Shown here: positions 1 through 12,952 of the stretch, one piece after another
How the letters are laid out: each line of letters starts with the position of its first letter
Numbering within the stretch: position 1 is the stretch's first letter
Assembly (NCBI GenBank): GCA_020726505.1
Contig: JAHLEZ010000008.1
Coordinates: 744,001-808,000 of the forward strand
Direction of reading: 5' to 3'
DNA: 64,000 nt
DNA from: Leptodontidium sp. MPI-SDFR-AT-0119
Lineage: Eukaryota > Ascomycota > Leotiomycetes > Helotiales > Leptodontidiaceae
Made by a program: the position numbers and the translations under genes
The notes under the pieces: generated by a model
What the model saw: the letters and a program-made list of their open reading frames with translations, nothing else
Databases searched by the model: none
What the model was told of the DNA's origin: nothing

Positions 1-629
1 CCAAACCTAGAGCAGAACCCATCGAATCCTACTCCATCCGTAAGCGAGATAGAAAGTAAGTTGCAAGTAGACTCGATTCTCATCATCCCAAACGCCTAGT
101 ACCTCTCCCCGACTAGTTAGTCAGTCAGTCACACATCTCTCCCTTTAAGCATCAAACTCTCTCAATCCTGATTCAAACCTCACACTCAATTCAGCCCCAA
201 GATTCACAATCAATCAACCAAGTATCAAAAAAAGACAAGACTTTTATTAGCAGATCGAAAGTCGGAATATCCAACTATTCCAATATGCGTGTCTACTAGG
301 GTATACTGTCTAGCCCAACAGCTCTTCTGCCTCACTCACTCACTCTCTCTCTCTCCATCTCTATGGAAAGGAGATCAGATCGGAATAAAGCGCATCATCC
401 AAGTCAACTAAGCGAACCAAACAAACACAAGAGTACGCGAAGCATAAGAAAAAACAAAACAAAATAACCATCCCCAGTGTATGTTACCCGGACGCCGGAC
501 ACCCACAGCCCATAATTACATCCCAGTCGTCCGAATCCAATTTTATCCTTCCAATTCCTCCGATCCTTGTCTTTCCTGTGATCATCATGACGTGTTCCTT
601 CTCCAATTCCTCCACAATTTCCTCCCCAC
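1..629. other. Non-coding flank downstream of the regulator gene
   Basis: No coding region with family resemblance is visible. The stretch is CT-rich with short runs (for example the TCACTCACTCACTCTCTCTCTC tract near 334-356) and probably holds the 3' untranslated region of the minus-strand regulator that ends at 630. Confidence 0.5.
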
Positions 630-3413
630 CTAAGCAGCAATATCAATCCCCACCCCCTTCTCCGTAAAGAAATCATCCACAGGCATAGGGGTATGCATCC
701 TCGACCACCCAGGTCCCTGATCAACCCAAGTCATATCACCCATAAACCCACCACTCTCACCATGCGCACCCTCATCAAGCGGGACATTCCAGATATCATT
801 CCCGGTTCCGTCGAAATTGAGGAAATCGCTCATGTCGAGATTGTTGTCGTACTCGCCCATGTTCGTGGCGGGCATGCTGTGCATGTATGTGGCAGCATCT
901 TGAGCGCCGGCGGGGGAGAATGCCGATGCAGTGTGTGAGTCTGAGTCGGGTGGTGTGTGAACTGAGATCGTGGCGTGTATTTGGGTGTCTATCGTGCCTG
1001 GGAAGCCAATGTCGATTCTCTCTTCTACGAGTTCCTCGACCTCGTGAGGTGGTGAGAGACGTCTAGATCTGGCCATCTTCGCTCGTTCTCTCACTTCCCT
1101 GACATGTCGACTTGCGAGACTGTTCTGGACATCCTCAGTTCGGATTTGGCCTCGTGTAGTAGAACTGGACATCACCATCTCGATATCCGCCTTCCGGATC
1201 GCCGCTTCGAGGAATTGTGTTGCGAAATCTGCGCTGGCGTAATTGTCACGCAACTTCTCGAGAACTTGCATGCATTGGCAGAAACCATTCATAGCCGCTC
1301 TTCTCGCCTCATCATTGCACGATTTGATATCTAAGAGGTGGATTATGATGGCTGGGAGGAGAACCGTAACGCCTGTCGTAGGCAGATATTTCTCTAGCTT
1401 GTGCTCGTGAATATTCTGGCTGATTTTCGTGATCTCCCGTGATGCTTCACGGACTTGTTTGCGTGAGAGATCTTGAAGTTCGCGAGATGAGTCCCCTTGC
1501 GTACCACCAGCTCCAGCACATGGCAGGACTTGTGGTCTGTGGAGCGCAGAGAGAGTCGTGTAATATACCATATGGAGGAGAGAGCGCTGGACGAAAACCG
1601 TATCTCCTGCGCGGCCGGGTTCGATGAGTTCGGTGTATTGGCATGAAGATGGGAGATCGCGGACCCATTCCTGGAGCTCCTCGTCGCAGCGGGTTACCTC
1701 GTCTGTTTGGTCCAATTTCTTGGGGAAGAGCATCACGCTGGACCGAGTGCTGCCTTCCTGACCCTGCATTCCTTGATGGCGGACAAGAACGGAGTATTGG
1801 GCTGAGAGGACGTGGCTGATACAGAGGCAGAGTTTTGCTTTGGCGATACACATCAATGCCAGTTGGCGCTGGACCTCCGTGTCGCGCATCAAAGTGCAAT
1901 CTGGAGATATGATGGTGATATTCTCAGCCAGGGAGGCAACCTCGAAATCCTCTTCTACGAGCATAGGGACATCGTAATCCTCATCCTTGACTCGGGTAGG
2001 TCTTCTCATTCCCAGGGCAATCAGACGATCCCGCATGAAGCATGACCACCAGATGCGTTTCCACAGCTTCTTCTTCGCAGGTTCCATATTCGAGTTCTCG
2101 GGGTTTCGATGTAATCCAATTGTATGTGCCAGGGAAATCGCCACGCCCATCCAATGCCATGTATCCTTCTGATCGTCGGGAGTTTCGTACCAGTATGTCA
2201 TGAGAAGGAGGGATTGAACGAGGGCAACTCGATCGATTTCGTAGTCGAAGTCGTAGAGGACCTGGAAAGTTAGCTTTACCCATGTACTGCATCTGCGGAG
2301 CTTACTCTAGCTTTCTGGAAGAAGGCCTTTCGTGCTGCCTTTCGATTCGTATACCCCGCCGCGACCAAGTGGCCCATATCCACGAATGCAGTGCCTGCGA
2401 ACATGATGGCTTGGAAGAGCAGCAGACTGATCTTCCCTGATTCTCCCGTGGGGTCGTTCATTATCTCTAGAACATGGTGTAGCTCCAGCAATGGCATGTA
2501 AGGGTGTACGAATTCGCAGTAAGCTCGCAGAAGGGCATTTCGCACCGGCGCATCGGGAAGAGACAAGGCACCTTTCGCAAACAAGTAGTCGATATCAACG
2601 GAAGTCATGCGCTGCGGGAGAGGTTTCAAGTAGTCTGGCAATTGGTGTTTGAGGAGGATAGGAGGAGTTGCCAATCGGGTTTTCGTCAGGTCGCCACTGA
2701 TGGATGCAGAGGTGAGAAGGGTATATGTTGGATCTGATTCATAGTGCTGAGCGACGTAGCCAGCTCGGCGGAGGAGTGTGGAATGCTCTATCCTCTTGTT
2801 GATATCCTGATCTGTGGCTGTCTGTTAGATGGGCAAGGTGGGAGGAAATCCCAGACTTACAGATTGCGTGGGGGATGTGAGTTGCCCCATAGTCTTCTGG
2901 TAGGTCGTTGGAGGAGGAGCTGCTCCACCTCCTGTTCTCTGGATTCTCGATGTCTGAAGGATTGACAATGCCGTTGCCATTGGGCCATGATTGTGGTGGT
3001 TGTGGTTCTGGTTGTGATGTTGTTTGCGAGCCGTTTAAATGTTTTCTACCGTTCCGCTGTCAGTTTTCCGCTCTTGCCTCTCAACCGAATCGCATCCGCA
3101 TTCGCAAAAAGACTCACTTCCGCCGTTTACTCTCTTCTATCACGCATTTGATGCCGTCCATCGTACAATTCGAACATGTGACATCGCCTTTTGCATTTAC
3201 GTGATACCGCTGCATAACATCACAACGCACTTTCCTGGCTCTACATGCAGCGCAGGCTTTTGCTGCTCTCCTCTTAACGGGTTTAGGGTTGCCATTGCTG
3301 TCGAGACCGGCGGATGAAGCACCGCGCTTTTTGGGATTTGATTCTGAAGATGTGGGCGATTGTGGGGTTCGAGTCTCCGGAGGGTCGCTCTCGGTTGTAG
3401 GTAAGAGCATCAT
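630..3413 (-). CDS. Zn2Cys6 transcription factor, CTF1-beta/FarB type
   Basis: Predicted nuclear regulator of about 874 residues. A Zn2Cys6 cluster lies near residues 50-90: CAAC, then RKVRC, a 15-residue linker, CSNC and GIKC, with basic residues KRRAAK just before it. The C-terminal two thirds carry the fungal-specific transcription factor domain; the run WHWMGVAISLAHTIGLHRNP followed by KKLWKRIWWSCFMRDR is typical of it. Family knowledge: CTF1-beta/FarB proteins control cutinase and fatty-acid use genes; that this protein does so is inference. Four exons: 3413-3118, 3045-2861, about 2817-2306, 2261-630. Introns are 72, about 43 and 44 nt. Start chosen at the first of two adjacent Met codons near 3413; an in-frame Met at 3503 is possible. 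The more than 4 kb of empty upstream DNA fits a regulated gene. Confidence 0.9.
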
Positions 3414-4260
3414 TCTGATATAATGTGGATGGTGATGTGATGTATGTCGTAGGTGGGTGATCCAGTTAGAGGTGACACAAGTGCAGTCCCGTTCCGCGTT
3501 CAAGCGGGTTGTATGATGGAATTTGGGTAATCGGTGGGCAAGCAGGCAGGTAGGTAGGTAGGTACGCGCAGTTAAGGGACCTTACCAATGCAGCAGTGGA
3601 TAATGTAATAAATCAACAGATATCCTGCCGTGCAAAATAAAAATAAACAAAACGTTGAAAATCAACAAGTCCGAGACGGATCAGTGTTGAAGGGCCGGCC
3701 GGGGGTTTCCACAGCTATGTATATGTAGACGTCAGAAAATCGCCAAGCACCCTCACAGGCAGGGCAGGGTTGGGTTCCGTTCTTTTGCTGTGGTGGGTTC
3801 CTCTCTCCCTTCTTCCCAAACCATCAAAAACACTAGCGAAGTCAGAAAAGTCTGGAGCTGGAGCTGGACCGGGGGGAGGGGTGGGTGGATGGATGGATAC
3901 ACAGGGATAACGTTTGGAGGGCGGGGGTGATCGATCAAGCGTGCTTGCGAATCCTGAGCTAGAGCTAGAGTCTAGTCCTTTGTAGGAGTAATCTACAAGC
4001 TGTGCAAGTGGGCTTGAGGCTCGAATGGGCAAATAAAATCCGGTGTGTGGAGGACGAGTGGTGGGGAGTTAGGTCTAAAGAGGACATGTCCGGGGGGGAC
4101 AAGGAGGTTTCTAATGCATTTTCACGAGCGTGTGATTCGCGTTCATTTAATTTTGTTATTTTTATTCTGAAGTGCGTTGTGTTCCTGCTTTGCTCAGCAG
4201 ACATGGGTTTTGGTATTTTCAAAAGCATGTGGCGGCGGTCAGGTAAGACTTGTGAGCATG

Positions 4261-4280
4261 TGAGTGAGTGAGTGAGTGAG
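4261..4280. repeat. TGAG tetranucleotide microsatellite
   Basis: Five exact tandem copies of TGAG. They are followed by a degenerate CGACTGACTGA stretch. Confidence 0.85.
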
Positions 4281-4852
4281 CGACTGACTGATGTGAGATC
4301 AGATACCCTTTAAGCCGAGCCGAGATGTTGCAATACTGTTACAGTAGTAGGTATGACAATCGCCCTTTCGTCCAAAGGAAGGGCTTCCTACAGCATTGCA
4401 TTTACAGAATTTCATTACTTTTCATTCAATGCATTAATTCGAAATTCACAACAGGGTATTTCATCTCATCCGGAAATACTTTGCATGGATGGTTCCAACC
4501 CGGCACACACGGCATTCGAATACCGTGGTGGCACTCTCCCGCTTCCCTTGAAGGTGCCCGCCCATCCATTACTCGTTGGCCTACCGTAGTTCCAACGAAC
4601 TTTGAACAGGAACACCGGCCGGCCGACACGACTAAACAAAATAAAATACCTCCCAAGATGCCGTTGACAGGTTTCCATGATTGGATCTATCAAATCCTTA
4701 GCGAAACCTAACTATCCGTCCTTCTCCGCAGAGGCGTAGGCCTAGAGAAAAAGCCATCTCAGAAAATGCAGGGCTAGAAATGCAGAGCTAGTATTTGGGG
4801 AAGCCAATAGCAAGACATGCATCGTGACAGTTGACCTCATGAGATCGATAGA

Positions 4853-4893
4853 ATGGGATGGGATGGGATGGGATAGGATGGGATGGGATGGGA
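4853..4893. repeat. ATGGG pentanucleotide minisatellite
   Basis: About eight head-to-tail copies of a five-base unit, with one variant copy (ATAGG near 4873). It is not a telomere-type TTAGGG array. Confidence 0.9.
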
Positions 4894-7757
4894 AAGGAAA
4901 AGGGCAAGCCCAGTAATCAAAATATCAATCCATTACCCCTCGGTCCGTTTGATTTGTCTATCGATTTCTGGGGAAGGGGGAGCTTGGAAGCTTTAAAGTA
5001 CTGTACGGACGTAGAAGTTGCCACAATAACTAATCATCATCTGAACACGATTAGTGTGACTATGGGGATATCCCACTTCTCCAGAATTCCCACACTGCAG
5101 TTTCATTCCCCAGCTGAAGTTTTAGTGGAGAGTGAGAGAGTCAGGAATAACATCAAGAATGCCGTCATTACTAATTTACTTAGACATCCCACTTCTCCCA
5201 TGTCGTGTCTATTCCATCTCCACATCTATCTCCCATCCTACGAATCCCGCCGGGTAGATTCGTAACGCTATGATTGTTGTTGTGACAGCTTGGGAAGTTA
5301 ACCTCCAGGAAGAGGTTTTCCGTAGTCGCATGTCATGTCATGTCTTCCCCTTTTGCCTCATCTGCAGGATGTGAGGTGAGGTGAGGACAGGACCCGTATC
5401 CAGCCGATCTACCTGCCAGTAAGATGTGGGGTTTTGTCGATATTATGCAGTTATGCGGGATATATCTTAATTATTACTCGAGGGCTTGACCCCGACAGAT
5501 GGGATTAAGTTAGTTGCGTAGTAAGAGAGTTTGTGGCGTACAGAAAGAAACGATGAAGTCTTCTCACGCATGGCTTGGTGGGTACAGTCCCGGTGCATTC
5601 TTTTGATGCCGAAGAGCAAGTCGGTGAAGGTTCAAGCAGGCCGGGTTGGCTTTTTCCTGTCCCACATTGCCCACACTGCCCGCATCTCTCTCGCATCTCG
5701 CATGTCCCATCTCCATATCAATATCAAGAAGATTTAAGATTTAACACAAGGCGAGACGAACAAAACAACCCAACTACCGAAATGAAATCCTGCAGTGGAA
5801 TACGGTATCAAAGTATCGCAAGAATACTCTTATACTCTTCTCCACACAAGAAAATCAAAACAATGGAAGATTCATCATACACGCAGCTAACATCCCGTCC
5901 CAAGTCCCGACTCCGAATTTGCATCTCGTTCCATCAGAAACTAACCTCTGCCCTCACCGTCTCAAGATGGCCGATGAGCGAATTCCCACCACCGCTTCTC
6001 CCCTCGCCTGCCCTCACAACCTCCTTCCCCTTCTTCTTCCCCATCCCGTCATTTCCCCTCCCCCTCCCTCCTCCCCCGGTCTCTCGGCGAAAGGTGGGGT
6101 CAGCGAAACTCGGCTTCGAGAGCGGCAAACGGGGAGTTAAAAAGACATACGAAGTAATAAATATGCGTTGAGTGCAGGGGAGGGGCAAAATCTTCTTCAC
6201 TCCAAATGTTTTATCCGAATATTACCGAGAGAAAGGGACGTGCGTTCTTCTGCATCCACAGTCAAAAGTCATGAAGGATGCGGAGGGCTAGGGTGTTCGT
6301 CTTGGCTGGCTGGAGGTTCGGGCGATTCCCGAGTTGCGCAGGGAGGTTTTCATGTGTTTTCGGCCGTTACCTTATTTGGCGCCCTTACTGTGCCCTACCT
6401 AACTGCCTAGGTGGTACTCGTGGCCTTGCTAACCTGGCCTGGAAGGTATCGAGGGCATTCCGAGGTGGGGACGGAATTTCGGAAACGGAGTCGTGTTTAC
6501 TACGATACCCGTGCCACGGAAACGGCTTGACTTCAATAAAAGATCGGTTTTTTTAATGTGCGATGTTCCGTTCTGTTCGGATGGTTTGATGCTCCCTCAT
6601 CCAGTTCAATTCAAACAAGACTTCAAGGTGATCAGTGGTCATGAGGTAGTGAGTGCCGGGGTGTGGTGTTAGAGAAAAGGGGAGGCGGCTGACTGGGTGG
6701 CCACATTGAATTCGATACTATATCCAGGTCCTCAATTTGCATCAAGCCATGTTTCCAGTATTTCAGCCCGGGTCTGGGGATATAAGAATTGCGGTTTCGC
6801 TTCTCCTTTCCTCCTTTTTATTTAACAGGCTTCCCCAGAATCTTTTTCTCCGAATCAAGGGGGATAGTCACACCACTTCCGCAGCAGTATGCGTGACGGC
6901 TCAGTGGTGGTGGCGATATCTTGACATCTGATAAAGATGGTCTGATCATGTTCTTAGAGTAGCCAAGTGGTTTGTTTTCGGGATGAGATGCGGGGAATTA
7001 CAAGGAAAGGTAAATAGATAAGTCTTTGAGTTTATTTCGATGTCTTTGTTGTTTCCGGGGTCTCGATGCCCTGGAGGTGCGAGTGCTGCTTCTTAGCTCA
7101 ACCCTCCACTGGCAAGCTTGTTTTACTTCGATTGTCAAATATCGTCTACTCGTCTACAGTTAGTCTTTTCATTTCTCTAGACTTCAGCTATTAGGCTTAC
7201 AAATCCTACTCGTTTGATCTCTTCGATTTCTAGCTCTTGCCTGAACACACCTTTATCTATGGTACACCAGCATACCCGATCCTCGACGGAAGTTTGATTT
7301 TGTGGAGGATCCCGTACTAAATTCCTGCATACGGCATACCGTATCCAATTCCTCGATAATCTGTCATTCCATGATTCATAAAATGTCCAGATCTCATCGA
7401 ACATGAGGCTTATTGTTAAGATGCATCTCAGCGATGCATCTTAGTGATGCAGACGATCCCACCTCGACGTCACTTGTACCCACGATCCCCTAAAACCACC
7501 TGATGTCATCCCAAAAAGGATAAACAACATCCAATCAATTCCAAATCTCAATCTCAAATTCTCCATTATTTTAGACCGCTTTTGGTGTCGAGACGAACAA
7601 ATGTTAAGTCCGATTCTGCAACTACGAGTCGATGACTTACGAATGCAGAAGGAGCGAAGTGGTGAGGTCACTTCAATTTTGATATGGACCTCTTGCATCA
7701 CTGACGCCAAGTACCATTACTCCACTATACAAAACAAACCAAAACACCACCATCGCG

Positions 7758-9117
7758 ATGAGTACAGAGACCAGAGACTTTGGCTACGACAAAGAATCAC
7801 CTGCAAAGAAACGAAAAATACAAACAGACGAAATGGCAGCACCAGAGCAATTCGAGGGGTTCATGATCCATGATACCAAAAACTGGGACAATTTCACCAA
7901 GGAGAAGGTACGGGAGTCGTCTGCGTGTGATATTATGTATTAAATACTGTTGCAGTTCACTCCCAAGGTCTTCGAAGATTACGATGTCGATATCGAGAAC
8001 GAATGTTGTGGTGTTTGCGGATCAGATGTCCATACCATAACTGGAGGATGGGGAGAACTTGCCACAGCACCAATCTGCGTCGGTCACGAAATCATCGGCA
8101 AGGTTCTCCGAGTCGGTTCCCAGGTCAAGGAATTCAAGGCTGGAGATCGTGTTGGTGTTGGTGCTCAAGTTCAATCTTGCATGAAGTGCCCGCAGTGTAA
8201 ATCTAACAACGAGAACTATTGCCTAAACATGGTTGGTGAGTACATCCACCCATTGAAGAGAACTCCGCTGATGAGATAGATACCTATGGTGCTCCGTACA
8301 ACCTCGGTGGAGGAAATCCAAACAAAGATGCTGGTGGACCGATGAAGGACAAGAGTGGCAAGCAGATCTTTGCACAGGGTGGATATTCTTCACACAGTCG
8401 GGTTCATGAACAATTCGTTTTCAAGATCCCTAACAACATCACATCCCATGAGGCCGGTCCTATGATGTGTGCTGGTCTTACCGTTTACTCTCCCCTCAAG
8501 CGTGCCAACACCGGTCCCGGCAAGAAGGTTGCCATCTTGGGAATTGGAGGTCTCGGTCATTTCGGTGTCATCTGGTATGTCGTCCAGTTCGATCATTGAA
8601 CTTGTCTAACAACAACAGGGCTCGTGCAATGGGTGCTGAAGTCTGGGCTCTTTCCCACACCCCATCCAAGGAAGCCGAAGCCAAGAAACTGGGTGCTCAC
8701 CACTTCGTCTCCGCCGGCGAGAAAGACTGGTTCAAACCCCTAGCCTTCACATTCGACTTCATCCTCAACGCAGCCGACATGACCCACGAATTCAACCTCC
8801 AAGACTACATGTCGACGCTCGCCGTCAACGGTGAATTCCACAACGTTGGTCTCCCAGACAAACCACTGCCTCAGATGATGGCCCAGGACTTCGCCGGCAA
8901 CGGATGCAAGATCGCGGGATCCCATATCGGAAGCAAGAAAGAAGCTATGGAGATGTTGAAGTTGGCTAGCGAGAAGGACTTGCATCCTATGATTGAGACG
9001 ATTGATATTTCCGAGGAGGGCTGCTCGAAGGCTGTGAGGAAGGTCAAGAATAACGATGTTAGATATCGTGTTACTTTGACTGGTTTCCATAAGGCTTTTG
9101 GTACTGGATCGAAGTAG
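7758..9117 (+). CDS. NADP-type zinc alcohol dehydrogenase (CAD/ADH6-like)
   Basis: Predicted 407-residue medium-chain dehydrogenase that would reduce aldehydes or oxidise alcohols with NADP(H). Visible motifs in order: catalytic zinc site CGVCGSDVH and GHEIIGKV; structural zinc loop CMKCPQC...NYC; Rossmann loop GIGGLGHFG followed by ALSHTPSKEAEAKKLGA, which resembles ADH6-type enzymes. Four exons: 7758-7907, 7956-8235, 8280-8574, 8619-9117; introns are 44-48 nt and rejoin family-consistent sequence (for example NMV-DTYGAPY across intron 2). The first 25 residues precede the usual start of the family and contain PAKKRKI, which resembles a nuclear import signal; a second Met codon at 7833 (MAAPEQFEGF) would give the usual length. 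Substrate unknown. Confidence 0.93.
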
Positions 9118-10933
9118 ATGGATGGGATTGGTCGGGAACTTGGGAAGGGGTGAAGTGGAGTGAGTGTTGGGTGACGAGGGGTGGGAATTATGATTATGAT
9201 GCATGAAAAGAGGTGTATGAGTAGTGTCAGCATGGGGTGGCATTAATAGACGATTGCATGAATAGAATTAGGAATGAATAATTCCAATGGATAAAGATGT
9301 CAATGCAGTCGGTGTAGAGTTGCGTGACTCGTTCCCTTCCATCGTGACCGACCCACAATCTGCATTATCTTTTTCTCGACACCGCTCAAACTTCGAGTCT
9401 CAAGTCCAGATTCCAATCAGAATCCTGAAAGTGGGTTAGAAAAAAGTCGTCGAATAGCTCGAGTTAACAATTCTACGGTGTAGGTCCGAGTCGTGGGCTG
9501 CGAGTTGCATCGTCGTCACTTACCTACCTTAGTCTCTGGAGATCACTCTTGAAAAAGGAAAGCGAGTAAGAAAGTGTAAGAAAGTGCCAGAACGTCGGTT
9601 TAGGTTTGATATGCGGCACAGCCACGGGCGGGAGAGAGACAGGGTCGGGTCGACAAATTCTTTCCTGGGAAAGTAGAGTTGTGGTGGGAATAATAGAAAG
9701 TGCAGATCAGGAGTTCAAGAGTCTAATACAGAATCCATGTTCAAAACAGAGATGTGCAAAACTATGGAAAGCATTGAAATATGAAGCGATGATTTTCAAT
9801 CTCTAGATGACTCTGGTGCTTACTATTTATTACTAAATATCCAAAGGCCTTCTTCATCTGACTCTCGCTCGCCGTGAAATTTGTTTGGTTGAAGCGAGGG
9901 GGATAACGCGTTAGACATTTATTCCCTGAAAAGAGTCAATGCCCAATTAAGATCTGTGTGAATGTGAATACCATGAGTCTTTTCTCTTCTCGATTTTTAC
10001 TCCAAGGAACCCCACTTGAATCTTGATAATAAATTTTGACTTGCTAGTCCGTTAAAGATTCTTGGTATCAAGGTTTGAAGAAGCAAGCTCTTTCCGAGGA
10101 CAGGACAGAGCTTTGCTTCAGGTGTGATGCATATGGAGTAACATTCCCAGGCGAACAAATTTCATTGTGACAAGAAGCATCTTCCTAGTCCATCAACATC
10201 CCAAACCAAGGTTTGATGAAGCTATTCCCAAGTTCGACCTCTCCTTGAAACAGACTCGGTGACACCAATCGTCTTCCCACCAGGGACAAACTTTTGTTTT
10301 GACCACAAGTGCCCTCCTAGCCTTCAAAATCAAGGCTCAAATGAAGCTATTCCCAACCAAAACAATGCATCGTGACGGATAATGCGATTTGCCATCAACT
10401 GCCGCCCGCACGTGTCAGTGGCTTACGTCTAGAGCACAGCCACAAGCGTCGATCTCCCTCCGCACCTTCGATGAGCTTGGCATCATGACGTCAAAGTCCT
10501 ACATCATTTCTTCTATCGTGAAGCTATCATTCGTCGATCTCACATCCTGCCCCACTTCTCCAGACCTAAAAGCGCGGCATGACGCTGCAACCGTTCGAGG
10601 CTGCTGAACCAGGGGAGATGAGAAGCTGTCTAGACGGTCGAATCAAGAAGTGTATCACCGGGCTAGACAGGTTGAAAGGGGCTAAAAACCTTGCTGTTTG
10701 ACTGGTGCTAGGTTAGCGATGATATAATGCCAATCAATCGAGTTTTTGTGTTGATCGCTAGACTCGACTGGAATGGACTGTTGATAACCTGCTCCTGGCT
10801 GAGTGAGGTTCTTGGCGATGCGAATATATTGAGGTCTGCCCACCCCAGATTTCTACCCTCGTTTCTCTTTCAAACATCAAACAACACCAACCAAAACAAC
10901 CCTCCAACAAACCTCCTCCACCAATCCATCGCA
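9118..10933. other. Intergenic region with degenerate repeats
   Basis: About 1.8 kb with no convincing gene. Two clear and one weaker diverged copies of a roughly 120-140 base unit lie near 10067-10370; the shared core is TGAAGCTATTCCCAA at about 10211 and 10343. The promoter and 5' UTR of the MARVEL-like gene occupy the last few hundred bases, which become C- and A-rich just before the start codon, as is common in fungal leaders. Confidence 0.5.
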
Positions 10934-11858
10934 ATGGCTTTCGGCGGTGTTGCTCTCAAGAGCGTGTCCATGTTCCTGCGCATCGTGGAATTCTGCTGCG
11001 CGGCCGTCATTATCGGCATCTTCTCCTACTACCTCGCATCTCTCACCGACCACAGCTTCCCCATTAGCGTGCACATCAAAGCCGTCGAGGGGATTTCCGG
11101 TGCAGCAGTCCTCTACACCATCGTTGCTCTCCTCCTAGTATGCTGTCTAGGTGGCATTGCCATCTTCTCCATGCTGGGCATGCTCCTCGACTTTGCATTC
11201 TGCGGAGCTTTCGCCTACATTGCTTGGGTCAACCGTCATGCCACTGATGGATCTTGCTCTGGCTTCGTCAGGACTGCGTATGGCAATGGATATACCAACT
11301 TGAACAACGATGTCGTTGGAGGCGATGGTGGTATTACCATCCTGCCCTCTCTTCGTACTGCATGCCGTCTTCAAAAGGCTGCCTTCGCCGTCGCTATCAT
11401 TGGATGGTAAGTCCCTTCCCAACCTTACATCCATATTCAAAGCTAACTCCACCAGCGTCTTCTTCTTCATCTCCATCTTCTTCGAACTCCTCCTCATCCG
11501 CCACCGCAAGAAGGAGCGCGCATTCGGCCCCTCCCCAAACAACGGCTACACAGCCGGCTCACCAAAGCGCAAATTCTGGCAGCGCAAGTCAAAGAACAAG
11601 ACCTACGCTGACGAGAACGCTGATGTTCTTCCTACCCATGCCACGCCCGCTGATATGCGTCAGAGTTACGCCACTGACACCACGGCTGTTGGAGGAGAGG
11701 CTCCAGTCAACAAGTATGGCAACACGGCTGCGTATGGAAATGCGCCTGTGGGTGGGTACTCTACTCAGACTACCACCCATGCTCCTGTTGCTGGTAATGG
11801 TGTCAGCCATGATGGGTATGTGAGGACCCACAATCAGAATACCACTGGTACCTTTTAA
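10934..11858 (+). CDS. MARVEL-like four-helix membrane protein
   Basis: Predicted 291-residue integral membrane protein. Four hydrophobic helices are visible: about residues 10-33 (FLRIVEFCCAAVIIGIFSYY), 54-74 (AAVLYTIVALLLVCCLGGIA), 77-97 (LLDFAFCGAFAYIAW) and about 150-172 across the splice junction (AFAVAIIGCVFFFISIFFEL), followed by a hydrophilic tail of about 115 residues rich in Thr, Ala, Asn and Gly. This layout matches fungal MARVEL-domain proteins, thought to organise membrane microdomains. One 49-nt intron at 11407-11455. The start MAFGG was chosen because the first helix follows at once and the leader just before it is CAA-rich. Exact role unknown. Confidence 0.85.
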
Positions 11859-12952
11859 GGTGTGATTTGGGAGGGGTATTTCTTTTGTTGGCGAGATTGA
11901 ATGTATATATATGAGGGTATGATACCATGATTGATTGATTGTACTATTACGACTAATACTTAATACCATTGTACAATACCAAACCTTCTTTTTGCGATGT
12001 GACTAATGTTTGCAAATTTCAAATAACTTACTAGTCTTCCCTGCTATTTAGTAGTACCGAGCAAGTAAAAGGTTGAACCTTCTTTTTGCCCATATAACAG
12101 CTCTCTTCTCTAGCCCATCTTAGGATATCCCCCGTACTGCCACCAGAAACACGCCTGAAGGTAGGTGCTGAAGGCCCTGTAAATTAAGCGAGGGATAGCT
12201 TACTTACGCGAGGAACATCAAAATTCAGGCTAGATATCCAAAAGTATTGTTTTCAGGTACCTAGGTATACTATCTATAATTTATAATATATATGATTGAA
12301 AGTAGTTGTCCCCTTCGTTGTATGTTTAATTGCTAGTTCTCGTATATTGTATTCATCTAAAAGTAGATGATTTAAGAGAGGAAACAAGGGCTTATTACAT
12401 TTTGATAATGCTCCGCGCACACGCTAAAGGCCCCTGTAAATGCAGGCGCTACAGCACCTCCTTTCAGGGCATGTGCGCAGCACCATGTGTTTATGGCAGT
12501 ACGGGGGATACATAGAAAGTAGTATAAAAGGGAAAATATTAAGTTAAGTTAATTAATTTTTAATTTTATTTAATATGAAAAATATATTATAATTTATATA
12601 TTAAATTTATAATCTGGGCCGTGGTGTTGGCCCCCCCGGGTTTAGCGACCGACCGCCGCATGCGGCAAGGCGCGTGCACGAGCCCGGTGCGTGCCGCTTT
12701 CGCGAGGTATCCCTTAAACTGCACTGCGACAAGCAGAACTTACTCAGGATGTCCACCTGAAGCGAGTCGCTACAAGACGGGAATGTTTAGCGTCTAATAC
12801 GCTATAATTGCGCAGATCTGCCACTAAGACCCCTCAAGCTCGCTAAATTGAGGGACTAAGATAGTTCACAAATGCACTTCGGCTGCAATCACAATAAAAC
12901 CATCACCAACTCAGCCCAAGTATTGACATCCCCTTCAAACCAAGGACCGAGA
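11859..12952. other. Intergenic region with an abrupt AT-rich/GC-rich border
   Basis: No gene is visible. From about 12532 to 12612 the DNA is almost pure A and T. It then switches within a few bases to GC-rich sequence (a run of C and G near 12630-12650, then CGACCGACCGCCGCATGCGG). The switch looks like an insertion or recombination edge rather than a gradual change. Confidence 0.55.

Larger units (their letters stand above)
3414..7757. other. Long intergenic region with simple repeats
   Basis: About 4.3 kb between the divergent regulator and dehydrogenase genes. Short open frames exist on both strands but none shows family resemblance or coherent splice sites. Visible sequence features are simple repeats: an AGGT run near 3547-3563, a TGAG run at 4261-4280, an ATGGG array at 4853-4893, a GTCAT run near 5328-5345, a GAGGT run near 5370-5385, and a CT-rich tract near 5990-6090. 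Promoters of both flanking genes must lie here; I could not pinpoint them. Confidence 0.5.

Noticed and set aside
4853..4893. GGGAT-type array considered as telomeric or subtelomeric sequence
   Set aside because: The unit is five bases (ATGGG) and not TTAGGG, and normal genes lie on both sides.
5575..6200. Overlapping open frames on both strands around 5.6-6.2 kb
   Set aside because: They run through a CT-rich low-complexity tract, have proline/serine-rich composition from the tract itself, and compete with each other.
8740..9243. 167-codon minus-strand frame antisense to the dehydrogenase gene
   Set aside because: It mirrors the coding strand of a well-supported gene and has no family resemblance.
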